NCBI RefSeq assembly: GCF_002554705.1
Contig: NZ_PDEP01000006.1
Span: 1 to 64,000, forward strand
Length of the DNA: 64,000 nt
Origin: Longimonas halophila
Lineage (GTDB): Bacteria; Bacteroidota; Rhodothermia; Rhodothermales; Salinibacteraceae
Reading direction: 5' to 3'
In this document: one piece after another, positions 25,864 to 34,598 of the stretch
Numbering within the stretch: position 1 is the stretch's first letter
How the letters are laid out: every line of letters starts with the position of its first letter
Translations under genes and position numbers: made by a program
The notes under the pieces: model-generated
What the model was told of the DNA's origin: nothing
Seen by the model: only the letters and a program-made list of their open reading frames with translations
Database searches by the model: none

Positions 25864-28335
25864 TTAGTCTGCGATGGCCTCTATCAGTACACCCGTTTCG
25901 AAGTTGAGCAGAAACTCCGAGTAGTAACTGTCGAATACATCCTTCAGGTAGTCGCCAAGTTCAACCTCTTCTGGCTGCGAGTAGCCGTCTTCGGGAGGTT
26001 GCTTAATCTGATATCCGCGGTTTTTCGTAATCGTGTAAAGGAAGAGCGTGTGGAAATAGACAGAGGAGAGATAGCGGTTCTCAGCGATTTTAATGCCTTC
26101 TTCGCCGCTCTGACTGGATTTGTAATTGAGCAGCACTCGGCTGTCCATGTTGACGAAGATCTTTTCAAGTCGGTCTTCTTCGTTCACGAATGGATGCATA
26201 ATGGTTCCGTAATCCATGTCTATGACGTCGGCAAGATTAGCCCAAGTGGCTTTTCCTTTATCCGCTGACTCAAACACTGGTATAAGTTCGGGGAGCCCGA
26301 TCAAGTTGTCGAGGTCCGGTTCGCTTTTCTCAGTTTTTGTGCTACCATTGTTCTTCCGTGGCTTCCCGATCTTAACCCAGAAAATCTCTTCCAGGTTTTG
26401 CCCCGGAGCCGAAAGAGACACCTTCGTTTGGTAGGCATCGCCGACGCTAACATTGCTTTTGGGCTTCATCCGCACTCGGATTTTTCCCTTGTCAGGACTG
26501 GACTTCACGATATCGAAGATATCCGATACCTGATCGGGATGACCCAACTCGTCTCCTCCTTTTGTTTCGTTCGGGCTATAGTCAAGAATAGATATTTTGA
26601 GATCGCCGGGGTCTCTGACGCGGTCAAAATACTGATCTTCCACATCGGTCTCGAACTTTACGGTTCGCTGGCCACCAAGGGGAGTCGTGATGACACGACG
26701 ACCGTCTACATCTTGCCCGGAGCGCAGGTTGAAGTAAGAAGGATGGCGGTGGCCTTCGAATGAGGGTTTATCCCCTCCACGAGAGCTGTTTTTTCGCTGT
26801 TTTGAGGAGGGTGATTTTCTCTTTTGCTTTCCGTTATCTGATCGCTGGTCAAGCTTAAGAGTTTGGTTGAGCAGCTTCGTCATGTCCTCGTCCATGGACA
26901 AGTTCTCTGCAAACTGCCGAACAAGGTCTTTTGTACTCTCGCTCTCAACATTCATTGAGCTCTTGCGCCGCTTGTAGATATCTTTCAGACGGCTGCTTTT
27001 GAGCTCTTTGGCAACTAAATTGCGCAAGGTGCTCGACTCATCGCCCTGTTTCAGGCGGTCTCGTGAGGCCATGAACAACTCATTTCGAAACTCCACGTCA
27101 AGGTCAGTAACATCAACATGGATGAGGAGATAGTTCTTGAGTAGGCCGTACTTCAGAGACCGCGATATAAACTCTGTGGTGTAATGCCCATGCACTTGGC
27201 CATTCACAGAGAAGACCACACGCATGTTGTTCTGGAAAAACTCGCTTCTGATCGCCTTTTTGGTTTCCTTGACGCTCTTTCCGTCAATGCGAGACTTGAA
27301 GACGTAGCAGGTGATTTTGATTTTCCCCCCTATGTCTTCACTCTCACAATCAAGCGAAAACGTCTCATCGATGTATTTATCCTGTTTGTCTTCCAGGCGT
27401 CGCTTCAGGCCGTAGAGATCGCGTTCTGGGTTCTTGTCATGCGGGTACTTATCGCGACGCCCTTCAATCGTATATACAGGCAGGGCCGGTTCAAACAAGA
27501 ACTCGTTGAGGTGCCGATTCAAGTCTCGTGTGATGATAGACTTTGCGCCGCTCGGCAAGTTGTAAGAATACAGCTTGAGAATAGACCCTGTAGTAAAAGG
27601 CCTATTGTGCAGACCCAAGTCTAAGCCGTTTCCGATCGGAAAAGACGGGATTGAGCCATCAATCTTCAGGTACTCATACCAGGTGTTTTTCTTGCGTGTA
27701 CGCTCTTCACCTGAAAGGGGATGACGACGCAGCAGCGTAAAACCAAAGTCGCCACTCTCGTCGTAACGACGTGAACCAATCAACTGGTAACGCTTATCTC
27801 CGCAGAACACAAGGGCTCCCGAACCTCCCATATTGTACTTGCCCTGCACGAAGTGTATTTCGTTCTTGTTGCCCCGTAGCAGAGACAGAAACGTGTCGTC
27901 AAAGTCTTCGGGATGCTGTCCCTCCCCATTATCGTAAATCACCAGGGAAGGTGTGTACTTCAGTCCCTGCGCAATAATCTGAATGTCTTCAGCTTGCTCC
28001 TGGCGGAATTTCGGAAGATCCCAGTTCGAGTGCTCAGGAAAGTACTTTTCGACAGCTTTTTCTATCGATTGCGGAGCCTCTGGAGAAGTCGGATCGACTC
28101 CATTCTCCAAGCACTTTCGCATTAGGATTGCATCAATGGAGTTGGTTATTTTCTCTACAAGTGCAGGGACAGGTGCAGCCTGTTGATTTTCGACAACCCC
28201 GAAGTTATTGTCGTTGCCCCCGTAGGGAACCCAGTTTCCGTCGTGGAAGACCTCAGGGTGACTATCAATGACCTCTGCTACAGTGTCTTCCTTGTCAGCC
28301 TCGTAGAGCAGCCAGAAGAGTTTTTCGTGTGTCAT
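25864..28335 (-). CDS. GHKL-type ATPase of the defence island
   Basis: The 823-residue protein carries a Bergerat-fold ATP site: Glu61-xx-Asn65 in VEKITNSIDAIL, Asp-x-Gly-x-Gly in IYDNGEGQ (135-139) and a lid motif KYNMGGSGALVF (167-177). This places it with MORC/Hsp90/MutL-type ATPases rather than with histidine kinases, as there is no HisKA or receiver domain. A basic Ser/Lys-rich linker (residues 490-530) separates a C-terminal region of unknown fold. GHKL ATPases occur in several defence systems as sensors or clamps. Being convergent with, and 12 bp from, the modification operon, it is probably a partner or effector, but this is inference. Confidence 0.8.
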   Translation of the reverse strand: MTHEKLFWLLYEADKEDTVAEVIDSHPEVFHDGNWVPYGGNDNNFGVVENQQAAPVPALVEKITNSIDAILMRKCLENGVDPTSPEAPQSIEKAVEKYFPEHSNWDLPKFRQEQAEDIQIIAQGLKYTPSLVIYDNGEGQHPEDFDDTFLSLLRGNKNEIHFVQGKYNMGGSGALVFCGDKRYQLIGSRRYDESGDFGFTLLRRHPLSGEERTRKKNTWYEYLKIDGSIPSFPIGNGLDLGLHNRPFTTGSILKLYSYNLPSGAKSIITRDLNRHLNEFLFEPALPVYTIEGRRDKYPHDKNPERDLYGLKRRLEDKQDKYIDETFSLDCESEDIGGKIKITCYVFKSRIDGKSVKETKKAIRSEFFQNNMRVVFSVNGQVHGHYTTEFISRSLKYGLLKNYLLIHVDVTDLDVEFRNELFMASRDRLKQGDESSTLRNLVAKELKSSRLKDIYKRRKSSMNVESESTKDLVRQFAENLSMDEDMTKLLNQTLKLDQRSDNGKQKRKSPSSKQRKNSSRGGDKPSFEGHRHPSYFNLRSGQDVDGRRVITTPLGGQRTVKFETDVEDQYFDRVRDPGDLKISILDYSPNETKGGDELGHPDQVSDIFDIVKSSPDKGKIRVRMKPKSNVSVGDAYQTKVSLSAPGQNLEEIFWVKIGKPRKNNGSTKTEKSEPDLDNLIGLPELIPVFESADKGKATWANLADVIDMDYGTIMHPFVNEEDRLEKIFVNMDSRVLLNYKSSQSGEEGIKIAENRYLSSVYFHTLFLYTITKNRGYQIKQPPEDGYSQPEEVELGDYLKDVFDSYYSEFLLNFETGVLIEAIAD

Positions 28336-28632
28336 ACGTCGATTTGAAGGTGATATGCTGGTCGGAGATGATTAGGGGCAATAGCTCCCCAAGTTGTGGA
28401 GGGGAGAAAGCTGAAGCTGATAAGTGATACCTAAAGCCCGAATCTGAATAAGAAGGGCCTTGACTTTCTTTACACAATGATAAGGCTGAACCACCGGCAA
28501 TATCAACATGCTCTTTGAGAACACACCCATAGGAATGAAAAGCTTACGTTAACTGTTTCGCCATAATCTGGGAGCGCTTCCAAACCACATTCAGTGGCTC
28601 CGCTCTTATAGTGAAGGCTACCCACCGCATCC

Positions 28633-28741
28633 CTATGACAAACAATGCCTATCTCACCACTGCTACCGTCTCCACAAGCGCCTTTTCCAGATCCGGGGGC
28701 GGTGTACGATTGCAGCATCGCGAAGCCGTGCGTGCACAGGT
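28633..28741 (-). pseudogene. truncated, internally deleted copy of the queD 3' end
   Basis: Bases 28633-28706 match 28968-29043 (the last codons of queD and its downstream sequence), and 28707-28741 match 29128-29162, so about 85 bp present in the true gene are missing. In the minus-strand reading the peptide Leu-Cys-Thr-His-Gly-Phe-Ala-Met-Leu-Gln of QueD is retained before the deletion. The copy has diverged more than the DUF192 pair. It lies between the island and the intact queD. Confidence 0.8.
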
Positions 28742-28814
28742 GCAGATGAGGAGGGCACACTCTACATTATCTGCGCCGAATCGCTATGTGGAGGGTTGCA
28801 GTCTACAGTTAGCG

Positions 28815-28848
28815 AGACCTGTTCAGGTCTCCAAGACCTGACAGGTCT
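28815..28848. repeat. paired palindromes
   Basis: Two adjacent 7-bp-arm palindromes, agacctg-tt-caggtct (28815-28830) and agacctg-a-caggtct (28834-28848), are separated by three bases and could also pair with each other. This resembles the short REP-like elements common between genes in Bacteroidota. Confidence 0.6.
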
Positions 28849-28983
28849 ATCAATGCCGGATTCGTGGCGCTAATTTGCAGTTTGTGTATCACATGTACGC
28901 ATTAACGGTACGTAAATGAGCTTGTCTTCAGAACGTGATACACAAGATGGATCTGAGTTTTGTATTTCCCATGACAAATGAGC

Positions 28984-29478
28984 CTATCCGGCTACTGCCT
29001 CCGTCTCCACAAGCGCCTGTTCCAGATCCGGAGCCGGCGTATCGGCGTAGTCGGCAACGGTGGCGCGGGTGATGGCGTAGCACGTCTCCGTCTCCTGCAC
29101 GCGCACCTGCACCGCCGTTACGCCGTGGTCTTGCAGCATGGCAAAGCCGTGCGTGCACAGGTAGCGCGCCACGTAGTCGGCCAGCGCCTCGGTGGTGCTG
29201 CGGCCGTCCAAGACGTAGTGCTTTACGCCGAGCGTGGCCAGGGCCTCGCGCAGCGCCGTGTCGTCCCGGTTTACGTAGGTGCAGTGGTCCCACGCATCAA
29301 TTAAGGGGGATACGACGCGCTTCACCTCCTGAAAGTCGATCAGCATCTCCGACGGACCCGGCGTGCCGTCGAGTTCGATCCAGCAGGTGTACGAGTGGCC
29401 GTGCAGGTTGCGGCACAGACTGGGGTGATCCGCCAGGCGATGCGCGGCTTCCCACCGAAAGCGTTTGGCGACGGTCAT
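28984..29478 (-). CDS. queD: 6-pyruvoyl-tetrahydropterin synthase/QueD family protein
   Basis: The 164-residue protein has the zinc-binding histidines of the family (EAAHRLADH, CRNLHGHSYTCWIEL) and MLIDFQEVKRVVSPLIDAWDHCTYVN with the catalytic-region His, followed by STTEALADYVARYL and VRVQETETCYA. The Cys in CRNLHGHSY is the usual catalytic Cys. QueD converts dihydroneopterin triphosphate to 6-carboxy-tetrahydropterin for queuosine; PTPS-type activity cannot be excluded. No other queuosine gene is adjacent. The 3' end is partly duplicated at 28633-28741. Confidence 0.88.
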   Translation of the reverse strand: MTVAKRFRWEAAHRLADHPSLCRNLHGHSYTCWIELDGTPGPSEMLIDFQEVKRVVSPLIDAWDHCTYVNRDDTALREALATLGVKHYVLDGRSTTEALADYVARYLCTHGFAMLQDHGVTAVQVRVQETETCYAITRATVADYADTPAPDLEQALVETEAVAG

Positions 29479-29671
29479 ACGAAAAACACAGGGTAACGAG
29501 CAGACGAGTGATCCGCGTCAAGCACGGACGAATGCGTACCGACCGCCGCGCTGCAGAGGTTCCCCGCCGCCGCGCTATCGCCCCGATTTACGAGACCTTC
29601 GCGCAGCCTGGTGGAACTTGCATCCGAAATCAGACTATTACGCTCATGTCTGCACAACACGCAGCCCACTT

Positions 29672-29756
<85 letters not shown>

Positions 29757-29777
29757 CCCATTCCACACGATTCGAAG

Positions 29778-29811
29778 CGCCTTGCTTTCCCCCAAAGCAG
29801 GGCGTTTTTTT
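29778..29811 (+). terminator. terminator after tRNA-Leu
   Basis: An 11-bp stem (cgccttgcttt, 29778-29788; aaagcagggcg, 29794-29804; one G-U pair) with a five-C loop is followed by seven T. This is a typical intrinsic terminator for the tRNA-Leu transcript. Confidence 0.85.
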
Positions 29812-29950
29812 GTGTTTGCAGGGTGTTTTTAGGGGGATGCGGAGGCCGGACGCTACGTTGGGATGCTCGTCTCAACACGATGGCATACGCGCTGTACCAT
29901 ATTTGTGCGATAGCGCGCTGGGATGTTCATCAAACCACACCGGTCTCGTT

Positions 29951-30403
29951 ATGCAACGCATTGCAGACATCCGACCCCTGCTTGATGGCATCGTCCACTG
30001 GGAGACACAGGAAACGCCCCATGGTGCCGATCTTACCGTCGCCGAGATCTTTCGCCTGAGTGGTCCGGGGCAGTTGGACTTCGGCGGCGACGAGTATGCC
30101 GAGGCGCCACGCGAGCGGCTGGCTCCCTCCAAGGCCAATCCCGACGACAGCTACGGCTGGTGGCGCCTGGACGAAGGCACATACCTGGTTCGCTACAACG
30201 AGATGATACAGCTGGCCCGCGACCAGCACGCCCGGCTCGACCCGCTCCCCCGGCTGCTGCGGGCAGGCGCACAGCACCCGTCGCGTGTGCTTAATCCGCC
30301 CGAGGGCACGCTCGAAACGCTACTGACCGTGGGCACGGGCGGATGTCACATCAAAGAGAATGCCCGGATCTCGCGGCTGGAGGTGTTTGGCATTGTCGAA
30401 TAG
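29951..30403 (+). CDS. dCTP deaminase/dUTPase-like protein
   Basis: The 150-residue protein starts at Met-Gln-Arg-Ile-Ala-Asp; the frame is open further upstream through the tRNA-Leu, which excludes earlier starts. The pattern GTYLVRYNEMIQL and the closing TGGCHIKENARISRLEVFGIVE with its conserved Gly and Glu/Asn resemble the trimeric dCTP deaminase/dUTPase fold. Typical Dcd is about 170-200 residues, so this is a short or divergent member, and the catalytic set is not fully evident. Nucleotide sanitation is therefore a likely rather than certain role. Confidence 0.65.
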   Translation: MQRIADIRPLLDGIVHWETQETPHGADLTVAEIFRLSGPGQLDFGGDEYAEAPRERLAPSKANPDDSYGWWRLDEGTYLVRYNEMIQLARDQHARLDPLPRLLRAGAQHPSRVLNPPEGTLETLLTVGTGGCHIKENARISRLEVFGIVE

Positions 30404-30788
30404 AAGCCGCGGCCTCCCCCGCTTTGATAGCCGGTAGGAGTTACGCACTTGGTCTCGATTGTCGTGGTTTCTTGCACAAGGACGGGACCGAGCCGTTTGG
30501 CAGCACCACACATCCCCCTTAATCCCCCTTCAGCCGAAGGGGGAGACAAACGAAAGTGTGCCGCTTCCACCTGCTCCCCTGGAGAGGGGAGCTGTCGCAT
30601 GAGCGACTGAGGGGTGGACACGTAGGATGTTTAGCCCGAGGGCCGCTAAACAGGTACGAGCCTCGCGACGAGATAACATGTGTGAGCCGCAACTGCGTAA
30701 GTCCTCAGCCGGGTAATTTTTGTCGACCACGTATGTCTTTAGCGACTTGTTCCAGATAGCCGGATTTTCGTTGTGGCAGTCAGCCCGG
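30404..30788. other. intergenic stretch with repeat element
   Basis: No gene is visible in these 385 bp. The middle (about 30510-30625) holds a hairpin-rich repeat described separately; the flanks show nothing recognisable. Confidence 0.6.
30510..30625. repeat. C-run/G-run hairpin repeat, copy A
   Basis: The element begins catccccctt, contains the hairpins ccccttcagccgaagggg and gctcccctggagaggggagc, then tgtcgcatgagcgactgagggg. The order (C-run, cttc-gaagggg-agac hairpin, gagcg-gcgactga) parallels the element at 46119-46238. It has no coding potential. It belongs to a family of small intergenic elements. Confidence 0.6.
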
Positions 30789-31601
30789 TTATGGTTGGGG
30801 AGACGAAAGCGCCGACACCGCATCGTCGCCATACCGCGCGGCAGCGGCTGCTTCGGTCATGAACAGAATGTCGCCGTAGTACGCGGTGGCCGACTCGCCC
30901 GTGTCGTCAGTATCGGTCATGATGGCTACGCCGTTTACGTTGGGCAGGGGGCCTTCGGCATCGCTGAAGGCGCGCCGGTAGTCGTGACCCAGGTGACGCA
31001 CCTCCTCGACCCACTGGCCGGTCTTTTCGGAGCCGCTCTGCGTGGGCAGCATCATCACAAGGCGCGTGTACGGGTTTTCAACGGGCTCGCCAATCGGGGC
31101 CTGGCTTGCCCAGATGTAGTTGAGGGCTCGCGTGGGCAGGTTGTCGTATCCAAGAAAGCTGGCGGTGCGCAGGCGCGCGCGCTGCCCGAAGCTCAGGTTG
31201 CTGCGATCGTAGTCGAACGTCACGTAGAGGCGCGCCGGATAGTCATCTCCGCTCTTCTCGTAGACGCTGCCTTCGTCGAGCACGTTGCTAACCTTCCACC
31301 GCCACGCAACGATCGGGTGCGTATTCGGGTTGATGCGCCGCTCGGTCGCCAGTCCCGAGGCACCGCCATCGCTCTCGGCCCGCACCACGAGCGTGTCGTT
31401 CACGCGCCGCACGGTGTACGTGGTAGGCGTGTCGATATCGCCAAACGTGATGGGCTGCCACCCGGCCGGGAATCCGCGCTCGATCTGTCCCGCCGAGAAA
31501 TCGCCAACGCGAATCACATCGTCGGGCAGCGACAGCATGCCGAATCCAACCAGCCCAGCGGCAAGTGTGCAAACAAGAATCGTAGCGAAGATAGCACGCA
31601 T
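30789..31601 (-). CDS. DUF3047 family protein, exported
   Basis: From Met at 31601 (Met-Arg-Ala-Ile-Phe-Ala-Thr) the 270-residue protein has an N-terminal hydrophobic signal or anchor and then the DUF3047 core: VVAWRWKVSNVLDEGSVY-type segment (IVAWRWKVS), DYPARLYVTFDY, ALNYIWAS, and VRHLGHDYRRAF followed by GVAIMTDTDDTGESATAYYGDI. DUF3047 proteins are periplasmic and of unknown function. Upstream in-frame Met codons add 21 residues that do not look like a signal. It is transcribed in the same direction as the ABC transporter genes, 132 bp away. Confidence 0.82.
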   Translation of the reverse strand: MRAIFATILVCTLAAGLVGFGMLSLPDDVIRVGDFSAGQIERGFPAGWQPITFGDIDTPTTYTVRRVNDTLVVRAESDGGASGLATERRINPNTHPIVAWRWKVSNVLDEGSVYEKSGDDYPARLYVTFDYDRSNLSFGQRARLRTASFLGYDNLPTRALNYIWASQAPIGEPVENPYTRLVMMLPTQSGSEKTGQWVEEVRHLGHDYRRAFSDAEGPLPNVNGVAIMTDTDDTGESATAYYGDILFMTEAAAAARYGDDAVSALSSPQP

Positions 31602-31733
31602 AGCGAGGCCACAGGGATGTACGAGGGACAGTGCTTCGTTGTACACCCGTACGGATTGTGGCATGCACGCGGATGGGGGCGCCGCGCGTATGTGTCTGAT
31701 GCGTTACATGCGTGCTCGGCATGGCGCCATGCC

Positions 31734-32528
31734 TCAGCGGTAAGACACCGCGAGTGCAAGGCTAAAGACGAGTGCCTGCATCAAGATAATGGCGGCGCCG
31801 CTGGGCCAGTCCAGGTAGAACGAGGCGAAGAGCCCCGCCACGGCGGTGGTTGTGCCCACGCCCATGGCCCCAAGGGTCATGGTGCGGAAGGAGCGTGCGT
31901 GCAGCCGGGCGGTGGCGGCGGGCACCACCAGAAAGGCGGTCACGAGAATGGCCCCGACGAGCTTCACCGCAGCCACCACGGTAATGGCGATGCAGGTGAT
32001 GAGCATCAGGTCGTCGCGCTGCACAGGCACGCCATCGGCGCGGGCCAGGGTGCGGTCGAACGTAGCGTAGGCCCATCGGGGCCAGAGCGGCGCCAGGGCC
32101 GCGGTGCCCACCACGAGCGCGAGTAGCACACCTACGTCGAATGCCTCCACGGCCAGGATGGAGCCAAACAGGTAGGTAAACGCATCGGCGGTGTACTGCT
32201 GCCGGTACGAGAGCAGCACCACGCCGAGTGCAATAGCAACAGCAAACAGAATCCCGATAGCGGTGTCGCTGGTGAGCGGGCCGTGGTCGCTAATCCATGC
32301 GATGGCCCATCCCACACCGACGGTAAACGGCACGGCGACCCAGAACGGCTCGATGCCCAGAAGCAGACCCAGCGCAATCCCGCCGAAGGCGGCGTGCGAG
32401 AGGCCCACGCCGAGAAAGCTCATGCGGCGTTGCACCACAAACGCGCCGTAGTAGCTGGCCAGCGCGCCCAGGCACACACCGACCACCAGCGCACGCTGCA
32501 TAAAGGGATACTGAAGCGCATCAATCAT
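31734..32528 (-). CDS. zinc/manganese-type ABC transporter, permease
   Basis: This 264-residue integral membrane protein belongs to the ABC-3 (ZnuB/TroC/MntB) family: RRMSFLGVGLSHAAFGGIALGLLLG near the N-terminus, LFGSILAV in the middle and KLVGAILVTAFLVVPAATARL in the second half, with about eight membrane segments. The start at 32528 overlaps the ATPase gene's stop by eight bases, so the genes are translationally coupled. No solute-binding protein gene lies in the window. The metal cannot be told from sequence; Zn2+ or Mn2+ is likely. Confidence 0.9.
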   Translation of the reverse strand: MIDALQYPFMQRALVVGVCLGALASYYGAFVVQRRMSFLGVGLSHAAFGGIALGLLLGIEPFWVAVPFTVGVGWAIAWISDHGPLTSDTAIGILFAVAIALGVVLLSYRQQYTADAFTYLFGSILAVEAFDVGVLLALVVGTAALAPLWPRWAYATFDRTLARADGVPVQRDDLMLITCIAITVVAAVKLVGAILVTAFLVVPAATARLHARSFRTMTLGAMGVGTTTAVAGLFASFYLDWPSGAAIILMQALVFSLALAVSYR

Positions 32529-33276
32529 GAGGTGGGCCTCCTTGCAGCATAGCGTGGGCGTGTCCGACATGTCCAAAGGCCTCGCGGAGCGGATCGGCCC
32601 CAAGCGCCTTCTGCGGCGGCCCGTAGCTGATGCATCGTCCGTCGAGCAAGAGTACGTCGGTGGCGTGGTGGTAGGCCGCGTTCCAGTCGTGCGTCACCAT
32701 TACGATGGTGGCGTCGTGGTCGGCCTGGTAGCGATCGAGGAGCTCGTAGAGGTCGGCAGCGCCGGTGGCATCGACGCCGGTGGCGGGCTCGTCGAGCAGC
32801 AGCAACTCGGGCTCGTGCACCAGGCAGCGCGCCAGGTAGACGCGCTGCAGCTCGCCGCCCGAGAGGTCGCTCAGCAAAGCTGTGGCCAGATCGGCGGCCC
32901 CCACGGTCTGTAGGGCGGCACGGGCCTGCTCGGTGGCTGACTGCGTGCGCCAGAACGGCCAGGCGTGGGTGAGTCCCGAGCACACCAGGTCGATGACTTC
33001 GGCGGGAAACGTACGGTCGAGCGTCTTGACCTGCGGCACGTAGCCAATGCGTGGAGCATCGCGCCCCGGCGGGTGGCCCAGCACGCGCACCGTGCCATCA
33101 GAGGGCTCCACAAGTCCCAGCAGTGTATGCAGGAGCGTGGTTTTGCCTGCGCCATTGGGACCGACCACCGCGACGAAGGCGGCAGCCTCCACGTTGAACG
33201 TCACGTGGTCGATGACACGCCGACGCCCGCGATCCACCGAAAGGCGGTTGACTTGAATGACAGGCGCCTGGGCCAT
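32521..33276 (-). CDS. zinc/manganese-type ABC transporter, ATPase
   Basis: This 251-residue ABC ATPase has Walker A GPNGAGKTT, the Q-loop YVPQVK, signature LSGGELQRVYLARCL, Walker B LLLLDEPATGVD and the switch His in MVTHDWNAAYHHA. The best family fit is ZnuC/MntB-type metal importers, in line with the overlapping permease. The start at 33276 is chosen over one nine codons upstream, since the short upstream extension is not conserved-looking. Confidence 0.9.
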   Translation of the reverse strand: MAQAPVIQVNRLSVDRGRRRVIDHVTFNVEAAAFVAVVGPNGAGKTTLLHTLLGLVEPSDGTVRVLGHPPGRDAPRIGYVPQVKTLDRTFPAEVIDLVCSGLTHAWPFWRTQSATEQARAALQTVGAADLATALLSDLSGGELQRVYLARCLVHEPELLLLDEPATGVDATGAADLYELLDRYQADHDATIVMVTHDWNAAYHHATDVLLLDGRCISYGPPQKALGADPLREAFGHVGHAHAMLQGGPPHD

Positions 33277-33336
33277 AGCAGAGCGATGAGCACAATGAGA
33301 CATGCCCCTGCATCCAGGAGCCCGAACAGGTACGAG

Positions 33337-33927
33337 CTATGCGGCAGCCGGAATGGTATCGCCATCGGCGGTGCGCAGGGGATACTCGGCGGAGATGTCG
33401 CCGTTGGCCATCTGGCGCAGCGTGCGGCGTAAGAGGCGGCGGCGAAAGGCGCTCAGGTGGTCGGTGAAGAGGACGCCTTCGAGGTGGTCATATTCGTGCT
33501 GCACCACGCGGGCCAGCATATCGCCCATTTCGTACGACTGCTCCTCAAAGTTGCGGTCGAGGTACTCAACCTGCACCCGCTCGGGCCGCCGCACGGGTTC
33601 GCGGACGTCGGGAATCGAAAGGCAGCCCTCTTCGAATTTACCGGTAGCCTCGCTTTCCCATGTAATTTTGGGATTGATAAACACCATCGGCTGCTCCGGA
33701 AACTCGACGCCGTCGGCGTGCAGCTCATCGGCCAGCGGAAGCAGGTCCACCACAAAGATGCGCTCGGTGCGGCCTACTTGCGGAGCCGCCAGCCCCAGCC
33801 CGTTAGCGGCGCGCATCGTCTCGATCATGTTGCTGATGAGCGTTTGCACCGCCTCGGTGTTCTCGGTGACGGGCTCCGTCTCGCGCCGCAGCGCATCGTG
33901 GCCAAACACGTAGATGGGCAGAATCAT
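33337..33927 (-). CDS. def: peptide deformylase
   Basis: The 196-residue enzyme removes the formyl group from nascent proteins. All three metal/active-site motifs are present: GLGLAAPQVG (motif 1), EGCLSIP (motif 2, Cys ligand) and QHEYDHLEGVLF (motif 3, HExxH-type as HEYDH). The start at 33927 (Met-Ile-Leu-Pro-Ile-Tyr) is standard; the longer frame upstream is not. EGCLS classes it with type 1 deformylases. Confidence 0.95.
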   Translation of the reverse strand: MILPIYVFGHDALRRETEPVTENTEAVQTLISNMIETMRAANGLGLAAPQVGRTERIFVVDLLPLADELHADGVEFPEQPMVFINPKITWESEATGKFEEGCLSIPDVREPVRRPERVQVEYLDRNFEEQSYEMGDMLARVVQHEYDHLEGVLFTDHLSAFRRRLLRRTLRQMANGDISAEYPLRTADGDTIPAAA

Positions 33928-34024
33928 GAAGCAAACGGGGGCTGGTGGACAAACAAAACGCAGTCTCCTTATACCCGTGGTGTGGCGCAGGGATTCGACC
34001 GCGAGTGCCCTGCTACAGGTCGCT

Positions 34025-34369
34025 TCACGAGCGCCCGTAGTCGTCTTCGAGGCGGATGATGTCATCTTCGATGCAGAGCCCAAGCTGCGTCTCAATAAAG
34101 ACAAACGGTGCGTCGTTTGGGTTGGTGACGCGGTGCACATCGCCAATGTCGATGAAGACCGAGTCGCCCACCTCCATGGTGATCACGTCGTCGTTGAGCG
34201 TCACGTCGGCGCTGCCCTGTACGGCCACCCAGTGCTCCTGGCGGTGCTCATGCTTTTGCAGCGAGAGGCGTTCGCCCGGATTCACTACAATGCGCTTTAC
34301 GCGGTAGCCCGGCTCATTCAAGTACTCTTCCCAGCGTCCCCACGGACGGTCGTCGGCATCCAGTAGCAT
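34025..34369 (-). CDS. cupin, mannose-6-phosphate isomerase type II-like
   Basis: This 114-residue single-domain cupin starts Met-Leu-Leu-Asp-Ala-Asp-Asp. It has RPWGRWEEYL, RIVVNPGERLSLQKHEHRQEHWVAVQG with the metal-binding His/Glu set (HxHxxxEHW), GDSVFIDIGDVHRVTNP and FVFIETQLG. It equals the C-terminal cupin domain of bifunctional GDP-mannose pyrophosphorylase/mannose-6-phosphate isomerases, here free-standing. Such proteins are usually called phosphoheptose/mannose isomerase-like cupins, and catalytic activity is unproven. The upstream 26-residue extension is excluded. Confidence 0.85.
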   Translation of the reverse strand: MLLDADDRPWGRWEEYLNEPGYRVKRIVVNPGERLSLQKHEHRQEHWVAVQGSADVTLNDDVITMEVGDSVFIDIGDVHRVTNPNDAPFVFIETQLGLCIEDDIIRLEDDYGRS

Positions 34370-34598
34370 GCGGTAATTGGATTGATGGTTAAAAAAGATG
34401 GAGGATGTAGTATGCCCGATACCGACGGTATCACGCAAGCATCGCACGCGCTCTTTTTATGAAAATACAGCGGGATGCGACGGGGGAAGCGCATTCTTCC
34501 ATCCTGTGTCCTGTCCTTCAAAAACGAAAGATTCCGGCTCAGGGGCCGGGATGACGTACACGGAGCGTTTTCCATAGTCGGAGACCAGGGCTGCCGCC

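Larger units (their letters stand above)
28336..28983. other. intergenic stretch at the end of the defence island
   Basis: It holds no intact gene. It contains the 3' fragment of a second queD (28633-28741) and a pair of small palindromes (28815-28848). The remaining sequence shows no recognisable feature. The right limit of the AT-richer island probably falls here. Confidence 0.6.

Noticed and set aside
17511-28335. Prophage or integrative element origin of the defence island
   Set aside because: No integrase, transposase, phage structural gene or matched att repeats were found at the borders; only the queD fragment marks the right side.
33928-34146. N-terminal extension of peptide deformylase
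   Set aside because: The extra 73 residues overlap the cupin gene on the same strand and are not found in deformylases.
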